Shown here in pieces: positions 20,855-28,054 of a stretch of DNA of 29,747 bases. This DNA is from a virus: positions 1 to 29,747 of the IMG/VR virus record IMGVR_UViG_3300031951_011811. One strand, 5' to 3'. The notes beneath the pieces were generated by a model. That model was not told the DNA's origin. It saw only the letters and a program-made list of their open reading frames with translations, and ran no database searches. Position 1 is the first letter of the stretch. Each line of letters starts with the position of its first letter. The translations under genes and the position numbers were made by a program.

Positions 20855-21231
20855 TCTTTAATTTTTTTTCTGTAGTCCGCAATTGCGGATTTTATTGCAT
20901 CTTCCGCCAATATTGAACAATGTATTTTGACTGGCGGTAAAGCCAATTCTTCTGCAATTTCCGTGTTCTTAATTTCATTAGCTTCCTGAAGAGTTTTGCC
21001 TTTAAGCCAAGTTGTGACGAGCGAACTACTTGCAATCGCCGACCCGCAACCGTATGTCTTAAATTTCGCATCTGTAATAACATCATTCTCTACCTTTATT
21101 TGAAGTTTTAGAACGTCACCGCAAGCAGGTGCGCCAACAAGACCAGTACCAATGGACCGATCGCTAGCATCAAAACTACCCACGTTTCGGGGATTTTCAT
21201 AATGATCTAACACCTTATCAGAATACGACAT
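20851..21231 (-). CDS. iscU: IscU-type Fe-S cluster scaffold, 126 aa
   Basis: Near full-length IscU: C37 and D39 (APACGD), C62 (YGCGSAIASSS), H104-C105 (KIHCSILAEDAI) and the LPPVK motif at 98-102 that the chaperone HscA binds in bacteria. All cluster ligands are present, so it should accept 2Fe-2S clusters from a host cysteine desulfurase. No IscS, IscA or HscA is visible in the window. GAGGA precedes ATG 21231. It lies at the end of the SleB/DUF2452 operon. The many radical SAM enzymes in the window give a plausible demand for Fe-S assembly (inference). Confidence 0.92.
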   Translation of the reverse strand: MSYSDKVLDHYENPRNVGSFDASDRSIGTGLVGAPACGDVLKLQIKVENDVITDAKFKTYGCGSAIASSSLVTTWLKGKTLQEANEIKNTEIAEELALPPVKIHCSILAEDAIKSAIADYRKKIKD

Positions 21232-21250
21232 ATATTTTCCTCAAAATTAT

Positions 21251-21760
21251 TTAGTCCGTTGTTTCTACAACTAACCAACCTAATTTAAATAAATCTTCTC
21301 TTACTTCATCAGTGACTTCACCTTCGCCAATGTAACTGTTAGTTAACTCACCGTCATCATGTCTAATACCTGTGCAGTACCAGTCAAGGTAATCACCTTC
21401 TCCGCGCAAATCGGCTACAATGCCACCTGCATATCTCCAACTGCAAGTCCATATTTCATCTTTTAAAATAGGCATAACATCATTGCGTTGGAACTCATTA
21501 TTGCATAATGCTGCGTAAATATTTTGTGCGTAGGCTCTATTTTTGCATTTTTCTACAATAAGTTCACTACTACGCAAATCGTATTCTAAGTTATTCTTTT
21601 GCCATTCTGGATCATTCTCTAAAGCCATTTTATCTGCTTCAAAGTTAATGTAAAAGTCTGCTAATTTTTCCTTCATATCATCTTCATAGGTATCAGGAAT
21701 TCTAGCAATTCTATTTTGTAGAGTTTGCTCTCTGTGTTTACTTATAGCTAACTTCTTCAT
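21251..21760 (-). CDS. conserved-looking phage hypothetical protein, 169 aa
   Basis: No named family recognised. The N-terminal half is a charged helical region (KHREQTLQNRIARIPDTYED and on). The C-terminal half is a compact, Trp- and Asp-rich region (IWTCSWRYAGGIVADLRGEG, then DYLDWYCTG) followed by an acidic tail. No signal or membrane span. It overlaps the DUF2452-like gene by 23 bases and precedes iscU by 19, so it is co-transcribed with them. The repeated Cys-Trp and acidic residues might bind metal; that is only a guess. Confidence 0.7.
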   Translation of the reverse strand: MKKLAISKHREQTLQNRIARIPDTYEDDMKEKLADFYINFEADKMALENDPEWQKNNLEYDLRSSELIVEKCKNRAYAQNIYAALCNNEFQRNDVMPILKDEIWTCSWRYAGGIVADLRGEGDYLDWYCTGIRHDDGELTNSYIGEGEVTDEVREDLFKLGWLVVETTD

Positions 21761-22175
21761 TGTTGACTTCTATCCAAGTATGATCACCTAAATATTGCAC
21801 CTGTGTTATATACTCATAACTATCAGGTACCCCTGTTGTCCAATCATTCGGTCCCATTGGAATAAGAATATTTTTCTGTATCTTACTATCAAATGCCAAC
21901 CAATATGTTTTACCGTGAAACAATTGAAATTTATATTCAGCAGCATGTACCATGTCAGTGATATCAAGTCTGCGTTTTATCTGTTCTGCTTGTTTTTGCA
22001 ATACTACTACAAGCTCCATAATTCTATTATATTCTTGTTGAGCGTACATTCGTGCTGAGTTCAGCATCAAATCTTTTTGTTGTTTTACTGGGACAAGCTC
22101 AAACTTCGGAGCCCCAATATCCATAGGATATGTTAAGCTATGATGTTTATCGGGGTCCGAAGGTTTTAATTTCAT
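21738..22175 (-). CDS. DUF2452-like conserved protein, 145 aa
   Basis: The pattern GAPKFELVPVKQQKDLMLNS, then ARMYAQQEYNRIMELV, a basic helix QAEQIKRRLDIT, and FHGKTYWLAF with a LGDHTWIEV ending matches my memory of DUF2452 (role unknown, found in bacteria and phages). A long helix at about 35-75 and a beta-rich C-terminus are expected. ATG 22175 comes one base after the stop of the wall hydrolase. I hold the family name with moderate confidence. Confidence 0.65.
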   Translation of the reverse strand: MKLKPSDPDKHHSLTYPMDIGAPKFELVPVKQQKDLMLNSARMYAQQEYNRIMELVVVLQKQAEQIKRRLDITDMVHAAEYKFQLFHGKTYWLAFDSKIQKNILIPMGPNDWTTGVPDSYEYITQVQYLGDHTWIEVNNEEVSYK

Positions 22176-22176
22176 A

Positions 22177-22824
22177 TTAAGCTTTTGCTAACATTTGTGG
22201 TTTATGTTGTTTCTTTTTGGGTTTTTCATAGAATATATGATTACCTATTTGTGCTACTTTTCTATAAGGCCACATAGGATTTACCCATAAATTGTGAAAG
22301 AACAATACAGTGGACGGTACAACATCTTTGTATGAATCATATGCTAACACATTGTAAGCAATTCTTTCACTTTGTTTGTATCTAGGATCATTTACATTTA
22401 ATGGTCTACGATCACTTTCACATACCCAACTGAATTGGCACAATTTTACCTTTTTATGCCCTTCATCATCAATATATGGGTCATTATCTAATGGAATTAA
22501 TTTTGTGCTGACTTGATAAACTACTGAACAAGGATTGGTTGCGAACCCATGTTTAACACGATTCATCACAACTCTTGCTACAGCTTGTTTACCTTTTTCA
22601 GATTCACTCCCTGCTTCATAAAATATGTTTGTTGCCAAACATTTTAATTGCTTTTGGTCGACTGGTTTTGGTTTCGGTTTCACTTCTGCTACCGGAGGAA
22701 GTTCCTCCTCTTCATCCAAAAACAAATCATTATTTGCCATAATTAAAATGGCAGACAGAAAGATTACTATTCCTGCTAAAATATTTTCAACACGTGTGTC
22801 ACGTAGAAATGTTAATAATTTCAT
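22177..22824 (-). CDS. membrane-anchored SleB-type cell wall hydrolase, 215 aa
   Basis: One membrane span (residues about 15-30, AGIVIFLSAILIMANN), a short acidic and Pro/Lys-rich linker (EEEEELPPVAEVKPKPKP), then the Hydrolase_2/SleB domain: CLATNIFYEAGSESEKGKQA with the expected catalytic Glu, VVMNRV, CQFSWVC and a final IGNHIFY. SleB-type enzymes are lytic transglycosylases on peptidoglycan. The N-terminal anchor suggests a signal-arrest type endolysin placed in the periplasm. AAGGA precedes ATG 22824, and a good sigma70-type promoter lies just upstream, so it may be made by host polymerase. Confidence 0.85.
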   Translation of the reverse strand: MKLLTFLRDTRVENILAGIVIFLSAILIMANNDLFLDEEEELPPVAEVKPKPKPVDQKQLKCLATNIFYEAGSESEKGKQAVARVVMNRVKHGFATNPCSVVYQVSTKLIPLDNDPYIDDEGHKKVKLCQFSWVCESDRRPLNVNDPRYKQSERIAYNVLAYDSYKDVVPSTVLFFHNLWVNPMWPYRKVAQIGNHIFYEKPKKKQHKPQMLAKA

Positions 22825-22844
22825 AATTTTCCTTTCCGAACGAT

Positions 22845-22873
22845 AGTATACACTATGTTCTATTAAAAGACAA
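22845..22873 (-). promoter_or_regulatory. sigma70-type promoter for the SleB hydrolase operon
   Basis: Minus strand TTGTCT (22868-22873), 17-base spacer, TATACT (22845-22850), about 20 bases before ATG 22824. It would also serve DUF2452, the hypothetical gene and iscU. Confidence 0.65.
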
Positions 22874-22913
22874 GAATTTTGGTTTTAACTTATTATTAAG
22901 TTAAGATCACAAT

Positions 22914-24923
22914 TCAAAGATTGTCCCAGCAGTCACAATTGCAATCTATAACATCTTGCAATGCTTGACTTGGAGTTTGTGTTGGTACTGAGACAGATGT
23001 AGATATATTAAATATATCTAAATTGGAGGGAACTAGATCAGTGTTTGGTGATCCGGCAAAACTTCCAGGTATATTAGTTGCACCTGTTACTCTTGTTACA
23101 TTCCCTATAGAGGATTGCGGGGTTACAGTTTGAATATTACTTATGTTATTATCCAATTCTAAACCACACAAACCTAACCTATTTGCGTTTCGTATTTCAC
23201 GCATTAATGCTATTGAACTTTGTCCTCCTAAGTTGGTTGTATCCGATATAGCTTCTAATACTGCAGCAGATTGATACTGCCCTGTATCTAAAGCATACGA
23301 ATTATAGTTATCTACAAAAGAAGTTATACTACTTATTGTAGCTGTTGCATTTGAAGGGAGTGCTGCTGTTCTAGAGGCAGTCTCCTTCATCAAATTAGTT
23401 CCTATTTGACTCCATAAAGTGTTTAACTCTGTTGCCGCAACAGAATTATTATTTCGTATTGTTGTTATTTCTGTATTTGCTTGACCTATAAATGTAGTAA
23501 GGTCTGTATTGTACGGACCTGCTCCGGACAATTTATTAAAAATGTTCGTATAAATTGTCGCAAGATTTGATGATTGCAATTGAAGAATTAACTGTTGTAT
23601 TCTACTATAATTATAATTCAATCCTGTCATTGCGCCAAAAAAGTCTGTAGCCAAATATGTGCCATTTGTTCCTGAACCTAAAGCAATAGCACTAATTGCA
23701 CTATTAACCGCTGCTGTGTTTACTGGAGTGCCACCTGATCCATTCACATTCAATCCATTTACAGTTTCTAAATTGGTTACAACTTGTGCAAAACTTTCTA
23801 TGGGAACAGACTGTATATTTCTAATTTGCATCATAGCTGAAGAAAATGCACCACATGCTATTCTTATGTCATCTGGTAATATAGATGTTAAATAAGTTCC
23901 GTAGTTAAAAACTCTTACGTTTGGACTCAGTGCCCCGCTAGCGTATATATTATAATAAACTTTACTATTAGCGGCTGAAGTGGCGGTGCTGTATCTAGGT
24001 ACAGTCAAACTTGCATAACTATTAGGAAATAATTTTATAGGATTTAGCAAATCTGCTAATGACTGCAATCCAGTTGTTTGTACATTTAATGGTATTAAAA
24101 CATCTGTTAAATCATTTCCTGTAACTAAAACAAAAGCATTATAAATTTTTTGCTCTTGTTGCGGAGTAACTTCCACTCCGTTTAAAATACTGTTCACTTC
24201 TGTAGTGGTTAAACCACTGAATATTAATGCATAAGATAATGCTTGTGATATTGCATTGTTTCTTTGCAGAGTGATTAACAATACACTAGGTGTACCAAAT
24301 TTATCTATATTGGCTAAATTAATTGCTCTGCCCAAATTTATTAAATCTTGCCCCCAATAAAGAGTTGCTTGATTAACGCCAGTAATATCAGCAGTAATCA
24401 AATCATTCATGTTACTGTAAATGCCTTGAAGATAATTCACACTGTTTGCCAATGAAATTATTGTTGGGTTAGTAATATCCCTAAATGACATGGCAGTAAT
24501 AAAACTTAAACAAAAATCTCTGTAGGCGCCACCTCCAGTAACAAACTCATTGTATGCTTGTAATGCAGGAAATCTTATGAATCCATATCTTGCTAATGAA
24601 TTTGAAACGGTCGATGAATAAGTTGCGGGCTTTGAATTTCCTAAAGCAGGAATAGTAGAACTACCAATTGATATTAATGCGTCATAAACTGCCTGACTAA
24701 CATCATTAACACCTACCCCTATTTTACCGTGGGCTAAATTAATAGAATCAATTAACCTGTTTAATACAGTAGATGAACCTATAGTTCCTTTAGTATAATT
24801 AGCTTCTGCAGTGCTTGAACCCATAAACCCTGCAGCAGTTGCATTTATGGTTAAGCCTGTGCTTGAAAGAAGTGAAGCTGTTAAATTTATACTATTTGGT
24901 GTTTGCTGACCTTGTAGACTCAT
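22914..24923 (-). CDS. large Ser/Thr/Asn-rich virion-type protein, 669 aa
   Basis: Start ATG 24923 overlaps the PAAR stop (ATGA). Composition is rich in Ser, Thr, Asn, Ala and Ile with almost no Cys until an unusual end, CNCDCWDNL. No enzyme motif or signal peptide is seen; repeated short helical stretches and NT/NS-rich loops give it the look of a tail, baseplate or fibre protein. Its place directly after the PAAR tip gene suggests a central spike or baseplate partner. The name is from context and composition, not homology. Confidence 0.55.
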   Translation of the reverse strand: MSLQGQQTPNSINLTASLLSSTGLTINATAAGFMGSSTAEANYTKGTIGSSTVLNRLIDSINLAHGKIGVGVNDVSQAVYDALISIGSSTIPALGNSKPATYSSTVSNSLARYGFIRFPALQAYNEFVTGGGAYRDFCLSFITAMSFRDITNPTIISLANSVNYLQGIYSNMNDLITADITGVNQATLYWGQDLINLGRAINLANIDKFGTPSVLLITLQRNNAISQALSYALIFSGLTTTEVNSILNGVEVTPQQEQKIYNAFVLVTGNDLTDVLIPLNVQTTGLQSLADLLNPIKLFPNSYASLTVPRYSTATSAANSKVYYNIYASGALSPNVRVFNYGTYLTSILPDDIRIACGAFSSAMMQIRNIQSVPIESFAQVVTNLETVNGLNVNGSGGTPVNTAAVNSAISAIALGSGTNGTYLATDFFGAMTGLNYNYSRIQQLILQLQSSNLATIYTNIFNKLSGAGPYNTDLTTFIGQANTEITTIRNNNSVAATELNTLWSQIGTNLMKETASRTAALPSNATATISSITSFVDNYNSYALDTGQYQSAAVLEAISDTTNLGGQSSIALMREIRNANRLGLCGLELDNNISNIQTVTPQSSIGNVTRVTGATNIPGSFAGSPNTDLVPSNLDIFNISTSVSVPTQTPSQALQDVIDCNCDCWDNL

Positions 24924-25201
24924 GGACAAAAAATGTCAGGACTGCCTTGAACGATACTATGTCCGCAGCTATTTCCTGAACCGACTCTTAACACTGGGCA
25001 ACCTTCTGCAAATACAGTTGGACTTCCATCTGTAGTTGTTGCAGCCGCATGTGGCGGGTGAGGTGGACCAAATGGTGCGTGTGGTGTTATTTGACTTACA
25101 TGTAAGCCAACTGGTATACCATTCGCAAACACTGTACCAGCACCGCGCATTATTGCGCCGCCTGGTTGATCAGTGTCCCCTTTTCTACTAAGTTGTGGCA
25201 T
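24920..25201 (-). CDS. PAAR-domain spike-tip protein, 93 aa
   Basis: Short, Gly- and Pro-rich protein typical of PAAR tips: RGAGTVFANGIPVGLHV, a HAPFGPPHPPHA loop, then GSPTVFAEGCPVLRVGSGNSC and GHSIVQGSPDIFC. His and Cys residues (His of HVSQ, Cys and His of SCGH, final Cys) can form the tip metal site. PAAR proteins sharpen the central spike of contractile tails (gp5.4 in T4). A conical fold of about 90 residues fits. Overlaps the virion-type gene; AAGGAT precedes the start. Confidence 0.85.
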   Translation of the reverse strand: MPQLSRKGDTDQPGGAIMRGAGTVFANGIPVGLHVSQITPHAPFGPPHPPHAAATTTDGSPTVFAEGCPVLRVGSGNSCGHSIVQGSPDIFCP

Positions 25202-25203
25202 CC

Positions 25204-25503
25204 TTATCCTAATATAATTTGTTTCTCTGGTACTTGTATACCGGTAGTAGCTTCGATATACTTTACCTTAACTTGTTCATTAGTGTCTGCAACTATTGCA
25301 ACACTATTAATATTTAGTCTAAAAACACCGTTCATATCAGTAGTAAATAAGCTAGGGACCATGCCTATTCCTTTTTGACTAGGAGCAATGCTCACAGGCT
25401 CGCTGATTTCAACGGTTTTATCGGTGATTTTTATCACTTTTGCTACTAATTCTTCTCCGCTATTTAATTTGAACGAATATACTTCATTTATGTTAATATC
25501 CAT
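25204..25503 (-). CDS. small Sm-like beta-barrel protein, 99 aa
   Basis: Begins MDININEVYSFKLNSGEELV, then AKVIKITDKTVEISEPVSI: the bent five-strand opening of an Sm/LSm barrel (hydrophobic strand, SGEELVAKVI, TVEI). An Sm-like protein of likely cyanophage origin is known from marine data, and this looks similar. No nucleic-acid-binding signature can be confirmed by eye. It lies between glutaredoxin and PAAR with only two bases to its neighbours, so it is co-translated; GGGAT precedes the ATG. Role unknown; RNA binding is possible. Confidence 0.5.
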   Translation of the reverse strand: MDININEVYSFKLNSGEELVAKVIKITDKTVEISEPVSIAPSQKGIGMVPSLFTTDMNGVFRLNINSVAIVADTNEQVKVKYIEATTGIQVPEKQIILG

Positions 25504-25505
25504 GT

Positions 25506-25730
25506 TTATCCCATTAATTTTCTGTGTAATTCTGTATAACCACCTATTAGTTCATCATTTATAAAAATCTGAGGAACTGTACGTGCATTAGGTACTGCTT
25601 CCATTAATTGATCTTTTGTGTAATCTTTATTAATGTTTCTTTCTTCAAACTCTATATTCTTTAATTTTAACAAAGCCTTGGCTTTATCGCAGAAAGGACA
25701 CATATCCTTACTCCAAACTATTGCTTTCAT
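25506..25730 (-). CDS. glutaredoxin, 74 aa
   Basis: I start at ATG 25730, where AAGGA is well placed; a longer frame upstream would overlap nrdB. The active site is C11-P-F-C14 and the cis-Pro motif is TVPQIF, followed by GGYTELHR for glutathione contact. It has the usual size of a small phage glutaredoxin. Position next to nrdB indicates that it reduces the ribonucleotide reductase disulfide. The stop is almost immediately followed by the Sm-like gene. Confidence 0.92.
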   Translation of the reverse strand: MKAIVWSKDMCPFCDKAKALLKLKNIEFEERNINKDYTKDQLMEAVPNARTVPQIFINDELIGGYTELHRKLMG

Positions 25731-25740
25731 GTTTTTCCTT

Positions 25741-26841
25741 TTATAAATCTGGTAATGCTTCGTAATCAACTGTGTCACTCATTACACCAATGACATAGTT
25801 TGTACTTTCATTTTCTTGTAAAGCTGTTTGCTTTTTATTGATATTAACGTGTTTATTGAACCACGGTATAGGACTTACCTTTGGGTGATTTTCTAAATAC
25901 TTTATTCCAATATCTTTTAATCTATTAAAAGCGGTCCAGTCTACAAAATCTTTAAGTATATCTGCATTTAGTCCTATTACAACGCCTTTACTAAAAAGAT
26001 ATTCAGCCCAATCTTTTTCTTCATTTATAACTTCCATATAGAGATTATAAACTTCTTTTTCACATTCTTGTTTTGCAATAACAAAACGTGGATCATCTTT
26101 AACTACATTATTAATTAACCATGCAGTCCATTCTGTATGCAGTAATTCATCTTGTAATATCAAACTGATGATATTACCATTACCCATGTAGATTCTATTC
26201 TCAACCATTGCTAAGCTTGTAGCGAATGAAACCATAAAACGCAATGCTTCTAGTGCGTAACTAGCATTTAATGCTAACCAAATTGCTTTAATATGTTCCA
26301 TCTCAGGTATTGTTTCACCTGTTTCTTTACGGCAGTTAAGTTGATGCAAATCTTCATAGTAACGACCAATGTTTGTAGCCATGTCTATGATTTCTTTTGT
26401 GTCATGTATCTTATTAAATTCTTCTTTAGGTACACCATACACATTACGAATGATATGTGAATAACTTTTACTATGAATATTTGTTTCAAAGAAACTCCAG
26501 TTGTTAACTAATGCTTCTAGTTCTGGGACGCTAATCACAGGTCCAAATACTTGTGCAGGTGCACGACCTTGAATACTATCAAGTGCTGTTTGGCGCAATA
26601 GGTTACTAGTAAAGATATGTTTAACTGCCTCACTAGAATCTTTGTGATCAATTTTATCTTTAGTTAATGTAATTTCTTCTGGCACCCAAAAGAAACCACG
26701 TGCAGTTTCTTCGTATTTTGTTACCTTAGGGTATTTAACTTCTTCAAAACGTTGAACCGTTACCGGACCTTCTGGATCTAAAAACATGGTGCGCTTTAGA
26801 TAATTTGTTTGTTTACTTAAATTATATTGTTCTTTACTCAT
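25741..26841 (-). CDS. nrdB: ribonucleotide reductase class Ia small subunit, 366 aa
   Basis: R2 fold with di-iron ligands D88 (LDSIQGRAP), E119, H123, then the Glu of ALEALRF and the E/H of LQDELLHTEW. Y127 (HSKSY) is the radical tyrosine equivalent of E. coli Y122. Spacing D-to-E and H-to-Y is as in E. coli, but E119 to H123 has three residues between (ETNIH) where E. coli has two (ETIH). The C-terminal tail ending DTVDYEALPDL is the kind of peptide that docks onto NrdA. TAATG overlap couples it to the gene upstream. It makes the tyrosyl radical for dNTP synthesis. Confidence 0.95.
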   Translation of the reverse strand: MSKEQYNLSKQTNYLKRTMFLDPEGPVTVQRFEEVKYPKVTKYEETARGFFWVPEEITLTKDKIDHKDSSEAVKHIFTSNLLRQTALDSIQGRAPAQVFGPVISVPELEALVNNWSFFETNIHSKSYSHIIRNVYGVPKEEFNKIHDTKEIIDMATNIGRYYEDLHQLNCRKETGETIPEMEHIKAIWLALNASYALEALRFMVSFATSLAMVENRIYMGNGNIISLILQDELLHTEWTAWLINNVVKDDPRFVIAKQECEKEVYNLYMEVINEEKDWAEYLFSKGVVIGLNADILKDFVDWTAFNRLKDIGIKYLENHPKVSPIPWFNKHVNINKKQTALQENESTNYVIGVMSDTVDYEALPDL

Positions 26842-27410
26842 TATCGTGTGCCTGCATAAGGATTTGGTGCTGCTACTGGGTGTTTATCACATGCTGATGG
26901 ATTTCCCTGACCAGCTTCTGTTAAAAATTCTATACCTTGTGCTATTTGACCAATAGGGCAACTGCATGTTGCTGTTGTTGTGCCGTTGATAGGATTTCTA
27001 TCATAGATACACATCATTCCCCAACAGTTAGTACTTTCTTGTGCTACATCACCTGAACAAGTTTGTACCTTTGCTCTTGTTGCACTAATAGGATTAGTTA
27101 CAAAATTATTTGCTTCTTGCGGGTAGTGTAGACGTGGCGCAAATAAACTCCATACTTGTTTATCAGGGTTTTCAACATTACATGTACCCTTCATAACACC
27201 AGCACTTAAATCAGCAATACTTTTACCTTCAAGTACTGGACATTTACAAACTACTTCGGGATATGTTTTTCCGTTGTTAGTTGTAATGGTTCTGCCTGTT
27301 TCTGTGCAAGTGCTAGCGGCGCACAATGCAAATTTACCTTCGCAAATTGTCAATTCATCTGCAAAAGATGTTGATGCTAGTGTTAGTAGCAATAGTAAAA
27401 GTTTTTTCAT
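26841..27410 (-). CDS. secreted Cys-rich protein of unknown function, 189 aa
   Basis: Clear signal peptide (MKKLLLLLLTLASTSFA, cleavage before DELT). The mature part has about fourteen Cys in spaced pairs (KFALCAAS-TC, VCKC, CSGD, CWGMMC, CSC), so it probably folds with disulfides in the periplasm or outside. No family recognised. It is inserted in the nrd operon between the hypothetical gene and nrdB, overlapping both (ATGA and TAATG), which is odd for a secreted protein and suggests a widely conserved phage cassette or a host-surface role. Confidence 0.75.
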   Translation of the reverse strand: MKKLLLLLLTLASTSFADELTICEGKFALCAASTCTETGRTITTNNGKTYPEVVCKCPVLEGKSIADLSAGVMKGTCNVENPDKQVWSLFAPRLHYPQEANNFVTNPISATRAKVQTCSGDVAQESTNCWGMMCIYDRNPINGTTTATCSCPIGQIAQGIEFLTEAGQGNPSACDKHPVAAPNPYAGTR

Positions 27411-28054
27411 AATTTATCCTCTTCATACATGACTGTGTTTGTATCTCCTAAAAACCACTTAGGATTCTGTTCTACTACATATTTTTTAGTACATACTTTA
27501 AAATCAGGGAACTTCAATTCTTTTGGATTACTTGCAGCATCTAAAAATAAACAACGATTATTAGGTTGTGCTGCATATTGCCCATTATTTAATTCTATAA
27601 AATTAAAACTCTTATGATCTTCTGGCCACTCAGCATAACTAGTATCTATAACATTTAAATCTGGTGCTGAATGATCAACAGTAAACATATAGTTACCTTC
27701 ATGAAACTTTTTATCTTTAGCATAAAACTTACAACTAAGATTTCTTAGAAATGCTTTTTGTATAACAGTAAAGTCATAGCTGAAACAATCCCAAATCTGT
27801 AGTGTGTCTAAAGATAGAAACTGTGTAGGGTCAAGATTCTCTGTGCGTGATACAAACGCATGTAAAGGTAGTTTGTCATAAAGTGCGCCATAGTTTGGTA
27901 AGTATGCCTCTATTCTAAATGCTTGACCACGAATGCTTTTGATTGATACCCATATACAAGGTTCATATTCACCATGCCCCTTTTCAAAGTCATATAAAAA
28001 CTCTTTGCGTATATAACAATGAACTGGTGGTATGTTAGCTACAAGATGTGCCAT
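27407..28054 (-). CDS. conserved-looking protein in the nrd operon, 215 aa
   Basis: ATG 28054 overlaps the nrdA stop (TAATG), so I prefer it to the GTG four codons earlier. The sequence begins MAHLVANIPPVHCYIRKEFL and contains GHGEYEPCIWVSIKSIRGQAF and an aromatic, acidic middle (WDCFSYDFTVIQKAF). No signal or membrane span, no motif I can name. Its fixed place directly after nrdA suggests a link to nucleotide metabolism, but this is only position. The 3' end overlaps the secreted protein gene. Confidence 0.7.
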   Translation of the reverse strand: MAHLVANIPPVHCYIRKEFLYDFEKGHGEYEPCIWVSIKSIRGQAFRIEAYLPNYGALYDKLPLHAFVSRTENLDPTQFLSLDTLQIWDCFSYDFTVIQKAFLRNLSCKFYAKDKKFHEGNYMFTVDHSAPDLNVIDTSYAEWPEDHKSFNFIELNNGQYAAQPNNRCLFLDAASNPKELKFPDFKVCTKKYVVEQNPKWFLGDTNTVMYEEDKL

